A stretch of 64,000 nt of DNA from Chloroflexota bacterium (GCA_029265355.1 JAJUJL010000003.1:1-64000), one strand, 5' to 3'. Shown: positions 53,857 to 62,102, counted from the stretch's first letter. A program made the numbers and translations. Notes: a model not told the origin generated them from the letters alone.

Positions 53857-55077
53857 ATGGCGAATCAGGTGTGGCAAAAAATTGATTTATCTAAGGCTTT
53901 GCATCTTCGCGATCTCCGCGGCTTCGCGGCCTATTTTGCTGTGCTCACGCTGCTGCTGAGCGCCTGCCAGGCGGTGGCGCCGGCGGCAGCCACGCCCACG
54001 GCGGTGCCGACCGTGGCGGGCGACACTTCGCTGTCGGTGGAGGGCAAGCTCTTGCCGGCGCGGGATGCCACGCTGGCTTTCAACCTTGGCGGCACGATCG
54101 GTGAGGTGTTGGTGGAAGAGGGGCAGCAGGTTCAGGAGGGGCAAGCGCTGGCGCGGCTGACGCAAACCGAACGACTGGCTTCGGCGGTCGCTGCAGCCGA
54201 GTTGGAGGTGGTCAATGCGCGCCAGGCGCGCCAGGATTTGCTGGATAGGGCAGCGGTGCGCACCGCTGCCGCTCAGCAGGCGGTTGCCACCGCCCGAGAC
54301 CGCGTGCGGGATGCCGAGCGCTACTTGAACAACCTGGAGGCGGGCGGGAAGCAGACGGACATCGACGAGGTGCGCGCCAACCTGGTGCTGCTCAAAGATC
54401 GCCTGGACAAGGCGAAAGAGGATTTTGAGCAGTATGCCGGTAAGCCGGAGGACAACCTGATGCGCGCCACTTACCAATCGCGATTGGCGCAGGTGCAGCG
54501 CCAATATGACGATTTGACGCGGTTGTTGAACAACCTGGAAGGCCCCGCGACCGGGCTGGACCTGGAGATCGCCCGGGCAAACCTGGCCCTGGCGCAAGCT
54601 GAGCTGGCTCTGAGAGAGCAAGAGTACCAGGATGTGCAAGCTGGCCCAGACCCGCAAGACCTGGAGCTGGCGGAGGCGCGCCTGGCCGCGGCGCAGGCGA
54701 GCCTGGTGGCCGCCCAGGCTGCGCTGGACGACGCCGAGCTGCGCGCCCCATTCAGCGGAACGGTGGTGCGGCTGGATATCAAGCCGGGCGAGGTCGCAGT
54801 TCCCGGGCTGCCAGCGGTGGTGTTGGCGGATTTTTCATCCTGGAAAGTGGAGACCACCGATCTGAACGAGATGGATTTGCCCCGGGTGAGCGAGGGGATG
54901 GCCGTGGTGGTGCAGCCGGATGCGCTGCCCGAGCTGGCGCTGGCAGGTCGCTTGGATGAAATCAGCCAGTACGCGGTGGAGCGCTTTGGCGATGTGACCT
55001 ACATTGCCACGATCACCTTGCTGGAGAGCGACCCGCGCCTGCGCTGGGGTATGACGGTGCAGGTGGTCATCGAGTGA
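53857..55077 (+). CDS. HlyD-family efflux adaptor lipoprotein
   Basis: A 406-residue periplasmic or surface adaptor. A lipobox LLSAC gives Cys37, after an unusually long N terminus. Lipoyl/biotinyl-like half motifs (AFNLGGTIGEVLVEEGQQVQEGQALARL and LRAPFSGTVVRLDIKPGEVAVPG) flank a long coiled coil (about 100-290), and a C-terminal beta-barrel (VETTDLNEMDLPRVSEGMAVVVQ) follows. This is the adaptor of MacA/HlyD-type exporters and should link the permease to outer parts of the envelope. The first 25 codons seem derived from a dispersed repeat (see findings), so the true start could be different. Confidence 0.88.
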   Translation: MANQVWQKIDLSKALHLRDLRGFAAYFAVLTLLLSACQAVAPAAATPTAVPTVAGDTSLSVEGKLLPARDATLAFNLGGTIGEVLVEEGQQVQEGQALARLTQTERLASAVAAAELEVVNARQARQDLLDRAAVRTAAAQQAVATARDRVRDAERYLNNLEAGGKQTDIDEVRANLVLLKDRLDKAKEDFEQYAGKPEDNLMRATYQSRLAQVQRQYDDLTRLLNNLEGPATGLDLEIARANLALAQAELALREQEYQDVQAGPDPQDLELAEARLAAAQASLVAAQAALDDAELRAPFSGTVVRLDIKPGEVAVPGLPAVVLADFSSWKVETTDLNEMDLPRVSEGMAVVVQPDALPELALAGRLDEISQYAVERFGDVTYIATITLLESDPRLRWGMTVQVVIE

Positions 55078-55084
55078 GGTGTGG

Positions 55085-56389
55085 ATGAAGTCTAGGCGCC
55101 TGTCGCTGCTGGCAATCACTGCCTGCCTGCTTTTGGGTGTGTTCCCACTGCAGGCAGAGACTGTGGCACAACAATCAGGCCGCCGCGCTGGCCTGGAATG
55201 GCTGCCAGGGCGGGTAAAGCAGTCGCCTGGGACGGCGCGCCTCCCTGCGGGAGGGGTTGTGGCAAGCGCTTCACCCCGACAGGATGGGCATGGCATCATC
55301 GAGGCGAAGGGACGCGTGCAGCCGGCGGAATTTGTCGCGCTCTCCTCTGCCCAAAGCGGCAGGATCGAAGCGGTGCTGGTGCAGCGCGGCGCGCTGGTGC
55401 AGCGCGACCAGGAAGTGATGCGCATGGAGGGCAGCGAGCAGGCTGCGGCGCAACTGGCTGCGGCGCAGGTGGAGGTTTTGCTAGCGGAACAGGCGTTGGA
55501 TGAATTGCAGCGTCGCTGGCCGGTGCAGCGCGCCGAGGTCGAGCTAGAAATCGCCCAGCTCCAGCGCCAGGCAGCGCTGGCGCAAGACCGGTTGGACGGG
55601 CTGCTGGCGCCGGCAGACGCTGACCGCCTGGGGCAGGCGCGCGCCAATCTGCGCCTGGCGTTGCACCAGCTCGAAACGGCGCAGAACGACCTGCGCAAAG
55701 CGCAGAAACGGTATGACAACCAGAAGAGCCTGATCTGGTATTTCATCAATCAGCGGACAGTCAGGCTGCACCTGGCGCAGCTCGAAGGCGCCGTGGCGCT
55801 TGCGCAGCGGCGCTATGATGATGCGGTGGAGAAACTGGACAAGCTCCAATCGCCGCCGGATGCGGTGGATGTGGCCGTGGCCAGGGCCGAACTGCAAGCC
55901 GCGCAGAGCCGCCTGGTCGATGCGCAGCGGCGGCTGTCGGAGCTGAGGGATGGTCCCCGCCAGGACGAGTTGGAGCTGGCGCGTCAGCGGTTGCAGAGCG
56001 CCCAGGCGGCGCAGCTCGCTGCCCAGGAAGCGCTGGATGCGCTGACCTTGAAAGCGCCGTTCGATGGCGTGGTGGTTGAAGTTCGTGTTGAGGCAGGAGA
56101 ATGGTTGGTTGCCGGGCAGGAAGCGGCGCTGCTGGCAAACTTCTCCGCCTGGGAGGTGCAAGCCATGGATGTGGCAGAGGCTACCGCGGCAGGCTTGCAG
56201 ACCGGCGCACCGGTGATCGTGCGCCTGGATGCTTACCCCGAGATCGAGTTGCGCGGGCGCATCGAGCAGGTGGATTGGATTTCGCGTGAGGAAGATGGCG
56301 AGGTCTTTTATCCACTGCGGGTGAGCATCCTCGAAGCTGAGCCGCGCCTGCGGTGGGGGTTGACGGCGCGGCTGGAAATACTCCCCTGA
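55085..56389 (+). CDS. Second HlyD-family efflux adaptor
   Basis: A 434-residue secreted adaptor, paralogous to the preceding one. A signal peptide (KSRRLSLLAITACLLLGVFPLQA) is followed by a low-complexity linker, the first lipoyl half (VALSSAQSGRIEAVLVQRGALVQRDQEVMRM), a long coiled coil (about 110-310), the second half (LKAPFDGVVVEVRVEAGEWLVAGQ) and a barrel domain. ATG 55085 is preferred over GTG 55079 because GAGGTG lies 4-9 nt upstream. It begins 7 bp after the first adaptor's stop; two adaptors beside one permease suggest a heteromeric or alternating assembly. Confidence 0.88.
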   Translation: MKSRRLSLLAITACLLLGVFPLQAETVAQQSGRRAGLEWLPGRVKQSPGTARLPAGGVVASASPRQDGHGIIEAKGRVQPAEFVALSSAQSGRIEAVLVQRGALVQRDQEVMRMEGSEQAAAQLAAAQVEVLLAEQALDELQRRWPVQRAEVELEIAQLQRQAALAQDRLDGLLAPADADRLGQARANLRLALHQLETAQNDLRKAQKRYDNQKSLIWYFINQRTVRLHLAQLEGAVALAQRRYDDAVEKLDKLQSPPDAVDVAVARAELQAAQSRLVDAQRRLSELRDGPRQDELELARQRLQSAQAAQLAAQEALDALTLKAPFDGVVVEVRVEAGEWLVAGQEAALLANFSAWEVQAMDVAEATAAGLQTGAPVIVRLDAYPEIELRGRIEQVDWISREEDGEVFYPLRVSILEAEPRLRWGLTARLEILP

Positions 56390-56493
56390 GACAGGTATGT
56401 TATACTGAGGTGCAACTTTTTGCCCCAGGCGGGGTTTTTGTAGATGAAGATCCCGCCTGCCGGCGCAGCTTTTCGCCAAAGCAGGAGAGATCA

Positions 56494-57060
56494 GTGGAAG
56501 AATGGAGCGATGAAGCCATTCTGCAGCGTGCGTCGCAGGGCGATATTGACGCCTTTGGGGTGCTGTACGAGCGCTACGTAGGGCGTATCTTCAACTATGT
56601 CTACTACCGCACGGGCAGCGCTTCAGACGCCGAAGACCTGACGGCGCGCGTGTTCTTTCGGGCGATGCGCCACATTGGCACTTACACCAACCGCGGCCTG
56701 CCCTTATCGGCGTGGCTGTACCGCATCGCTCACAACCTGGTGGCGAACTGGCACCGGGATAACAGCCGGCGGAAGGAGATCCCGTTAGATGAAGCGATCA
56801 GTTTCCGCACGACGGTTGAGCACCCGGAGAGCAGCCTGGTTGATATGGAAGAGCGCGAGCGCCTGCTGAGAGTGATCCGCTGCCTGCCGGAAGATCGGCA
56901 GCAGCTCCTGATCCTTAAATTTGTTGACCACCTCTCGAACGCCGAGATCGCGCAGATCATGGGCAAGACCGAGGGGGCGGTCAAGAGCCTGTACCACCGC
57001 ACACTGCTGTCGCTGCGCAACGAGTACCACCTGGCGCTGTCCGATGCGGACAGCGAGTGA
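56494..57060 (+). CDS. ECF-type RNA polymerase sigma factor
   Basis: A 188-residue sigma-70 family protein of the ECF group. Region 2 (DAFGVLYERYVGRIFNYVYYRTG...AEDLTARVFFRAM) and region 4 (LPEDRQQLLILKFVDHLSNAEIAQIMGKTEGAVKSLYHRTLLSLR) are complete, and the linker is short, so it lacks region 3. The start is GTG 56494: AGGAGA lies 6 nt before it, and the longer frame from 56353 only overlaps the adaptor gene. A small membrane protein follows and may be its anti-sigma. Target promoters are unknown. Confidence 0.92.
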   Translation: MEEWSDEAILQRASQGDIDAFGVLYERYVGRIFNYVYYRTGSASDAEDLTARVFFRAMRHIGTYTNRGLPLSAWLYRIAHNLVANWHRDNSRRKEIPLDEAISFRTTVEHPESSLVDMEERERLLRVIRCLPEDRQQLLILKFVDHLSNAEIAQIMGKTEGAVKSLYHRTLLSLRNEYHLALSDADSE

Positions 57061-57110
57061 GCGGATGCAGAGTGGTTGATCGCTGGCAGGTGAGTCAAAC
57101 GAGGGAAGCT

Positions 57111-57401
57111 ATGTCGAGACAAAGGTATGAAGAAGAAAATGAAATGAAGGATCTGGAAGTGCACCTGGAGAGCGCACTGGCGCCGGTGAACCCACGGGCA
57201 GAGTTCATTCGCGCTTTGGAAGACACGCTGGCGCGCGGGGCGAACCTGGATGATTTTCGAGGCGATGTGCGGCGCGCCATCGGATTTGGCTTCACAGCGG
57301 CGGTGGGATTGCTGGGGGGCGTCCTGGCGCTGGCAGTGGGCGTGCGCGCCATCATCGCGCTGTTCAACCTGTTCGGTTATGGTGGATTGAGACGCTCGTA
57401 G
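57111..57401 (+). CDS. Small membrane protein, possible anti-sigma partner
   Basis: A 96-residue protein: an N-terminal soluble part with the motif LAPVNPRAEFIRALEDTLARG, common near the membrane-proximal side of Chloroflexota anti-sigma-type proteins, and one TM helix (about 62-87, GFTAAVGLLGGVLALAVGVRAII). It has no recognisable zinc-binding (ZAS) motif. GAGGG precedes ATG 57111. It starts 50 bp after the ECF sigma gene and ends before a terminator, so the two form one unit; the anti-sigma role is inference. Confidence 0.7.
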   Translation: MSRQRYEEENEMKDLEVHLESALAPVNPRAEFIRALEDTLARGANLDDFRGDVRRAIGFGFTAAVGLLGGVLALAVGVRAIIALFNLFGYGGLRRS

Positions 57402-57450
57402 GATCGAGAGGTCGGCGAGAGCGCCTGGCGGGGGGGCGTGAGACAATCGA

Positions 57451-57471
57451 GGGCCGCACAGGCCCTTTTTT
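57451..57471 (+). terminator. Intrinsic terminator
   Basis: GGGCC (57451-57455), a 5-nt loop, GGCCC (57461-57465) and TTTTTT (57466-57471). It ends the sigma-factor unit 50 bp after its last stop codon. Confidence 0.85.
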
Positions 57472-57693
57472 ATCGAGAAGTGGGGAATCGCAACGCCAGG
57501 GGTGACGAATAACACTTGACGCAGGGGCGTGGATGTGCAAAATAGAATAGAATTCGGAGCATGACAGGTGGGGTGGGGCGCGCCTTAACCAGCGCGAAGA
57601 GCCTGGCAGGCTGGTGGGCAGAGAGGCTTTGCCTCGCTGTGCAGGACTGTAAGAATTGGCACGCAATTTGCAACACACCGGGTGGGAGATCCT

Positions 57694-58371
57694 ATGGGAA
57701 GCAAAGTGAAAATCATAGTCAAAGATGATGAAGAGAAGGATGATTCCAATAGCTTTGGAAAGGTGCTGCTGCGTTTGATCATCTGGGGATTAATCATCCT
57801 GATCTTCATCGCTGCGTTGATGACCGGTTTTGCTGGAGAGTCTATATGGGCGTCGATTCTAGAGCAAACCCCACCGACGCAAGATATGGGCGGTGGTATG
57901 GGAGGCCAGCCGCAAACGGAGTCGGGTATGTCTGAACCAACCAGTACCGTCGCACCGGCCAGTGATGAGAATCCCTCTCAGCAGCCGATACCAGCGGTGA
58001 TCTTGCAGCCCACAGCTTGGGTTTACCCCGCTCCTCCACAGCCCGCTCCCACTCAGCCTGCCCTGCCATCTCCAACCACCTCGGTGATGGAAGGCGCTTG
58101 CCCTTATTTTGACGGAGCTGTAATACTCGTAGAATTAAACAGCAGCGGATTTAGTCCCACCTGCTTCAGCATTGCTGCATGGCAACGCCTGAGTATTACC
58201 AACCGGTTGGATGCAACAGTCCAGCTTTCGATACGAGATCACTCGATGCAGCTCGGAGCGGGGCAGAGCGGGGAATTCTCTGAGCCATTGGGGAGCCTGC
58301 TAATACCTGGAGCTAATGATCTGATCGCTGACCAGTATGGGGTTGCACAGATCTGGCTGGTGGTGCGCTAG
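57694..58371 (+). CDS. Membrane-anchored protein with cupredoxin-like C-terminal domain
   Basis: A 225-residue protein. An acidic cytoplasmic start (GSKVKIIVKDDEEKDDSN), one TM helix (about 25-47, LLRLIIWGLIILIFIAALM), a Pro/Thr/Gln-rich stalk (about 60-135) and a C-terminal beta domain (VELNSSGFSPTCFSIAAWQR, LSITNRLDATVQLSIRDHSM) resembling cupredoxins. A complete Cys/His/Met copper site is not evident. GGGAG lies 6 nt before ATG 57694. Codon choice is less GC-biased than the neighbours', with many A/T third positions, so it may be acquired. No clear operon partner. Confidence 0.65.
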   Translation: MGSKVKIIVKDDEEKDDSNSFGKVLLRLIIWGLIILIFIAALMTGFAGESIWASILEQTPPTQDMGGGMGGQPQTESGMSEPTSTVAPASDENPSQQPIPAVILQPTAWVYPAPPQPAPTQPALPSPTTSVMEGACPYFDGAVILVELNSSGFSPTCFSIAAWQRLSITNRLDATVQLSIRDHSMQLGAGQSGEFSEPLGSLLIPGANDLIADQYGVAQIWLVVR

Positions 58372-58415
58372 CGGAGCGTTGGCAATTCCGGATGGCGGGA
58401 TTGCGCAATGGGCGC

Positions 58416-59183
58416 TCACTCCGACAAATTGCCCGGTTTCAGATAGCGCATATTCAAATGGGGGCGAATTTCGTCGTTCACCGCGTCCTTGAGCAGGTTG
58501 CCGGAAACATGCATCAGCGTATCGCCAAAGTCGCTGTCGATGCCCATGCTCGCCAGGCAGGGGAAATGGTGGTGAAGCAGCCCGGCTTTTTCGGCGGCTT
58601 CGTCCACGGGCAGCCCTGCCAGGCCCTGGGCGACGAAACGGGCGCAGCCGCACACGGCATCGCGCTGCACCTGGGCTGATAGGATGGTGTGGGTGGAGTC
58701 GTCGACCTGGATTTGAAGCCTGGGTCGCCCGAAGTAGCGGGCAAATTCGGCGATGCGCTCATCCTGGTAGGCGACTTTCTGGCGGCGCGCCAGCCAGTAT
58801 TCGTCCTCGGTCAGCGAACAGAGCGGTTTGGGGGTGGCGCAGACGATGTTCATGCGCTCCAGCCAGCCGCGCAATTGTCGCGCCAGGCCGCGCGGCAACC
58901 AGGATTCGTTGTCCACGGGCGCCAGCACGGCTTTGGCGCCGGTCATGCTGGCGATTTCCGGTAGCAGCTCGGCGACTCCCTTGACTTCGGCGAAGGAGAC
59001 CAGCAGATCGCATGCCGGCAGTTCAGGGGGCAGGAAATCTTCCGGGTAGTCAATCACCAGGGGGAAGCGATCGGGCGCCTTCCAGGTTTCCAGATGCCAT
59101 GTGGATGGGGCGTGCTGGCGAACGTTGTCAATGTGGCGCAGTCCATAATCGCCTGTGTAAACGAAGAGAATGCGCATATTCAT
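58416..59183 (-). CDS. DUF166-family protein
   Basis: A 255-residue soluble protein of the DUF166 family: MRILFVYTGDYGLRHIDNVR, PLVIDYPEDFLPPELPACDLLV, AKAVLAPVDNESWLPRGLARQL, and Cys-rich NIVCATPKPLCSLTED. A late CGCARFVAQGLAGLP segment adds a third Cys cluster, which may bind a metal or Fe-S. Function of the family is not established. It is the last gene of the minus-strand unit beginning at the Crp/Fnr box and overlaps the NnrS-like gene by ATGA (59180-59183). Confidence 0.8.
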   Translation of the reverse strand: MNMRILFVYTGDYGLRHIDNVRQHAPSTWHLETWKAPDRFPLVIDYPEDFLPPELPACDLLVSFAEVKGVAELLPEIASMTGAKAVLAPVDNESWLPRGLARQLRGWLERMNIVCATPKPLCSLTEDEYWLARRQKVAYQDERIAEFARYFGRPRLQIQVDDSTHTILSAQVQRDAVCGCARFVAQGLAGLPVDEAAEKAGLLHHHFPCLASMGIDSDFGDTLMHVSGNLLKDAVNDEIRPHLNMRYLKPGNLSE

Positions 59184-60298
59184 TCGGTGGGCTCCCAGGC
59201 GGTGGCTGGCTCGCTGCGGGCTGAGGCGCGGCGACCGGCCAGGATCGTCGCTGCGGTGATTGCCAGGAAGAGCAGCAAGGCGATGCCATTGAGCAGGCCG
59301 CCCCAGCGGCGTAGCCAGGCTACCAGCAGCAGGTCGCCGCTGACGCGCATCAGCAAGGACAGGTGCAGCAGCGCCAGGTGGGTGTAGAACCAGGGGGTGA
59401 AGCGGATGGGTAGGCCAAGCACCGCCGGGAAGATGATCGGGGCATGACCAAAGATCATCGAGATGATGAAACCGACCAGGATGGTGTGCAAGACAGCGTC
59501 GTAGTACAGGCCGGCTGCGACAGGGCCATGAATGACCTGCAGCAGTCCGCCGAGCGTCAACCAGGCGTAGCCGGAGAGCAGGCAGATGGCGGCGAAGCGC
59601 GGCAGGCCGGGTTTGTGGATGGTGCGGCGGGCGATGTCCCAGCGCAGCAGCCACGCCCCCAACGCCAGCCAGGCTGCGCCGACGAGGCGCACGCCAGCAG
59701 CAGGGTTCCACAGGCTGGTGGCCAGGCCTGACAATGCGAGCAGGACGACGAGCTTGAACAGGTTGGCTGCCAGGTTGGGCAGGCGCGTGATGCGCCCCAA
59801 CTCGAGCCGCTCACCAGCCACGGTGAGCACCAGAAAAGCGATCCACCAATGCGCCACCTGGGAGATGGGTTGTCCCAGCCACCACAGCAGGTTGCCAGAG
59901 AGCCAGGTCAGCGCGCCCAGCGCCATGCTGGCGGTGTACGTTGCCAGGTGGGTGCGCAGAATGACGATGAAGATCAAAACGAGCGCCAGGCTGCCTGACA
60001 GGAAGAGCGTGGCAGCGAGGGAGGTTGGCGCGCCCAGCAGGATGAGCAAGCCACCGGCGACGGAGAACCCTGGCGCCAGGTACATCCACGGCTTGCGCAG
60101 GGCCACGGCGCGCTCCAACGAGACCAGCGCGCCGAGAAAACCCGAGATCATCAACGGGCCATGCCCCAGCGGCAAACTGCGCTGCAGGGCAGGCCAGCTC
60201 CAGCCGATGCGCAGCCAGCCGCCCCAAATGGCTGCCAGCAAGGCGAGCAGAGCCAGCCCGAGGAGAGGAAAGCGCAGCCGCATCAGCAAGCCAGTCAC
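59180..60298 (-). CDS. NnrS-like polytopic membrane protein
   Basis: A 372-residue protein with about 12 TM helices. The conserved Gly/His motifs GHGPLMISGFLGALVSLERA and LHTILVGFIISMIFGHAPII fit NnrS-type proteins, heme/copper membrane proteins tied to nitric oxide stress and denitrification. The start is GTG 60298, with GAGG 4 nt before it; the cupin gene ends 6 bp upstream. Being in a unit controlled by a Crp/Fnr-type box supports a role under low oxygen or NO. The NnrS assignment is by motif pattern, not by a search. Confidence 0.75.
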   Translation of the reverse strand: MTGLLMRLRFPLLGLALLALLAAIWGGWLRIGWSWPALQRSLPLGHGPLMISGFLGALVSLERAVALRKPWMYLAPGFSVAGGLLILLGAPTSLAATLFLSGSLALVLIFIVILRTHLATYTASMALGALTWLSGNLLWWLGQPISQVAHWWIAFLVLTVAGERLELGRITRLPNLAANLFKLVVLLALSGLATSLWNPAAGVRLVGAAWLALGAWLLRWDIARRTIHKPGLPRFAAICLLSGYAWLTLGGLLQVIHGPVAAGLYYDAVLHTILVGFIISMIFGHAPIIFPAVLGLPIRFTPWFYTHLALLHLSLLMRVSGDLLLVAWLRRWGGLLNGIALLLFLAITAATILAGRRASARSEPATAWEPTE

Positions 60299-60304
60299 CT
60301 GGCC

Positions 60305-60637
60305 TCACTCTTTCCCACCAAGCATCAACAGCAGCATGGTGACGGGCTGGTGGGCAAAGATGCTGTGCGGAAGGTTGGCGGGCATGTACGCCCAGCTTCC
60401 AGGCCCGGCTTCGTGGGTTTGGTCGCCCAGGGTCAGGCGCGCCTTGCCTTGCAGGATGTGCAGGATGGCGGGAACGGAGGCGGTGTGCTCGGATAATTCT
60501 TGTCCAGGGGCAAAGGCAAACAAGATGGCTTTGTTTTGCCCGGCGCGCAGGAAGGTGCGGCTGACAATGCTATCAACCGGCGCATCACCGAGCAACTCCT
60601 GGAGATTGGGCGTAAAGAACAGTTCGTTGGCGCTCAT
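60305..60637 (-). CDS. Cupin-domain protein
   Basis: A 110-residue single cupin. The two motifs are FAPGQELSEHTASVPAILHILQG (with the GxxxxxH...H-like metal ligands) and GPGSWAYMPANLPHSIFA (His ligand). It probably binds one divalent metal; the ligand or reaction is unknown. AAGGA precedes ATG 60637. In anaerobic and nitrosative clusters, such cupins often lie beside DUF1858 and NnrS genes, as here. Confidence 0.85.
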   Translation of the reverse strand: MSANELFFTPNLQELLGDAPVDSIVSRTFLRAGQNKAILFAFAPGQELSEHTASVPAILHILQGKARLTLGDQTHEAGPGSWAYMPANLPHSIFAHQPVTMLLLMLGGKE

Positions 60638-60679
60638 GATTTTTCCTTGAAAAATTGATTGTCGGGTTGCCGTTTGAGC

Positions 60680-60904
60680 TTAGGCAGGTGGGTGATCCAT
60701 GTCGAGCGCAGCGTGCAACTCCTGGAGGAAGGGCTGCTCCGGCAAGTGATAGATGCGCAGCGCATCGCCCAGGGTTTCGAAGGGCGACATCTGGCAGCCG
60801 AGACAGTTCATGCGGTACTTCAGGAAGACCGGCGCGGCTTCGGGGTGCTGCTCCAGCAGCTCGGCGACGATCATCTCCAGGGGTTGGAAGGATTGGCTGA
60901 TCAT
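60680..60904 (-). CDS. DUF1858-domain protein
   Basis: A 74-residue protein of the DUF1858 family. The pattern EMIVAELLEQHPEAAPVFLKY followed by RMNCLGCQMSPFETLGDAL is characteristic; Cys34 and Cys37 form a C-x-x-C. Related domains sit beside hybrid-cluster or Fe-S proteins in anaerobes. The start is ATG 60904; an upstream TTG at 60922 is less likely. It is the first gene behind the promoter with the Crp/Fnr box. Confidence 0.85.
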   Translation of the reverse strand: MISQSFQPLEMIVAELLEQHPEAAPVFLKYRMNCLGCQMSPFETLGDALRIYHLPEQPFLQELHAALDMDHPPA

Positions 60905-60940
60905 GCAGATACTCTTTACCAAAGCGTGGTTTTCGGTTTA

Positions 60941-60983
60941 AGGATAACAAAGTATTCTGGTGCGCACTTTGCGCCAGCGCAAA
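60941..60983 (-). promoter_or_regulatory. Crp/Fnr-type box at -41.5 of a promoter
   Basis: The inverted repeat TTGCG-CCAG-CGCAA (60969-60982, extended to TTTGCGC/GCGCAAA) has the geometry of Crp/Fnr-family sites (TTGnn-N4-nnCAA). TATCCT at 60946-60941 is a -10; the start would be 60934, and the box centre lies 41.5 bp upstream, the class II activation distance. The -35 (AAGTGC) is poor, as expected when an activator is needed. Confidence 0.75.
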
Positions 60984-61005
60984 AAGCAGCGACCAGGAGC
61001 GGGAA

Positions 61006-61752
61006 TCACACCTGTGAGTCCGAAGGTTTCTCGCTGGGCGGGGGATGGGGAGCTGGCAGGTCTTCGGCAATGGTCACCAAGCCGTGAGGGAAGCGAATGA
61101 GGATGCGCTCTCTGCCAGCGGAGATGATGCCGCGCTCCTCCCATTGACTGAGCGTGCGCGAGACGGTGAACAGGGTGGTGCCCGTCATTTCGGCCAGGTC
61201 CTGGCGCGAGACGGGCAGGTCGATCAGCACGCCCTGCTCTGTTTTGCGACCAGCCTGGCGCGCCAGGCGCAGCAGGCCGCGCGCGATGCGGCGCTCGACG
61301 CGCTCGGTGGTCAGCTCGCGCAGGCGATCCTGGAATTCGATCATGCGCTGCGAAAGCTCCTGCAGGGCATTGAGGGCGATCTGCGGGCAGCCGATCATCA
61401 GATGGTGCAGGTCACGGCGCGACCAGGAGAGCACCAGCGCGCTGCCAATCGCCTGGGCGCTCACCGGGTAGCGCTGCGCTTCGAGCAGGGAGATGACAGC
61501 GATTGCCTGTCCCGGTGAAACCAGGCCCATGTTGATCTGAGCGCCCTCTGGGGTGAGCTGGAGCAGCCGCAAACGCCCCTCCGCCAGGACGTAGACGCGC
61601 TCGGCGGGGTCGTCTTGATAAAAGACAAATTCTCCCTCCTGGTAGTGGGCGGCGACAGCGTAAGCCATGACGCTGCGCAGAGCCGGCGTGTCCAGGTTGT
61701 GAAAGATGTCTGCCTGGGCGATGACTGCCAGGTGTTCAGCGTGTGCGGTCAT
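61006..61752 (-). CDS. Crp/Fnr-family transcriptional regulator
   Basis: A 248-residue regulator: cNMP-binding-like beta roll (about 1-130), dimer helix (about 130-165), HTH (about 170-230, RQDLAEMTGTTLFTVSRTLSQWEERG). It has no N-terminal Cys cluster, so it is not an oxygen-sensing Fe-S FNR; a heme/NO-sensing DNR type or a cAMP type is possible. In the recognition helix the FNR/CRP Glu (ETxxR) is replaced by Phe (FTVSR). Its gene ends 23 bp before a box of TTGCG-N4-CGCAA form. The start overlaps the HEPN-like gene by ATGA. Confidence 0.9.
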   Translation of the reverse strand: MTAHAEHLAVIAQADIFHNLDTPALRSVMAYAVAAHYQEGEFVFYQDDPAERVYVLAEGRLRLLQLTPEGAQINMGLVSPGQAIAVISLLEAQRYPVSAQAIGSALVLSWSRRDLHHLMIGCPQIALNALQELSQRMIEFQDRLRELTTERVERRIARGLLRLARQAGRKTEQGVLIDLPVSRQDLAEMTGTTLFTVSRTLSQWEERGIISAGRERILIRFPHGLVTIAEDLPAPHPPPSEKPSDSQV

Positions 61753-62093
61753 CGAGAGCCACCATCTCCCAGAAGTTGGACAGCCAGCCAGCGCGCCTCG
61801 GCAATCAGATCGGCTTCGACGGGCAGGGTATGTTCGGGCGTGATGCGCACCAGGAAGTGTTCAGCGACTTGACGGACTTGCTCGGGTACATCGGGCAGAG
61901 CCGCCAGGCGGCGCAGGTTGTCATAGGCGCTGGGACCCAGTGATGATAGGCCGCGCTGGCGAAAGTAGGCGCTGACCGCCAGGCCAGCCGCGCGGCGCGC
62001 ACAAACCCGCGCCATGCCTTCGTTTTTGGCGGCGCGAGCCGATTCGGCGCGTTCCAGCTCCCTCTGGAAGCGTTGGTATTCACCGTCATCCAT
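61749..62093 (-). CDS. Small helical protein, HEPN-like
   Basis: A 114-residue all-helical protein. EYQRFQRELERAESARAAKNEG-type N terminus and CARRAAGLAVSAYFRQRGL resemble HEPN-type proteins (helix pairs with ARRAxGLAVxAYL). I do not see the Rx4-6H ribonuclease motif, so a catalytic HEPN toxin is not supported. Function unknown. It overlaps the Crp/Fnr gene by 4 bp (ATGA) and starts 9 bp after the diguanylate cyclase stop, so all three should be co-transcribed. Confidence 0.65.
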   Translation of the reverse strand: MDDGEYQRFQRELERAESARAAKNEGMARVCARRAAGLAVSAYFRQRGLSSLGPSAYDNLRRLAALPDVPEQVRQVAEHFLVRITPEHTLPVEADLIAEARWLAVQLLGDGGSR

Positions 62094-62102
62094 AAGTTGA
62101 TT

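Noticed and set aside
61749-62093. HEPN ribonuclease toxin of a toxin-antitoxin pair
   Set aside because: No Rx4-6H motif and no nucleotidyltransferase partner beside it; the neighbours are a Crp/Fnr regulator and a diguanylate cyclase.
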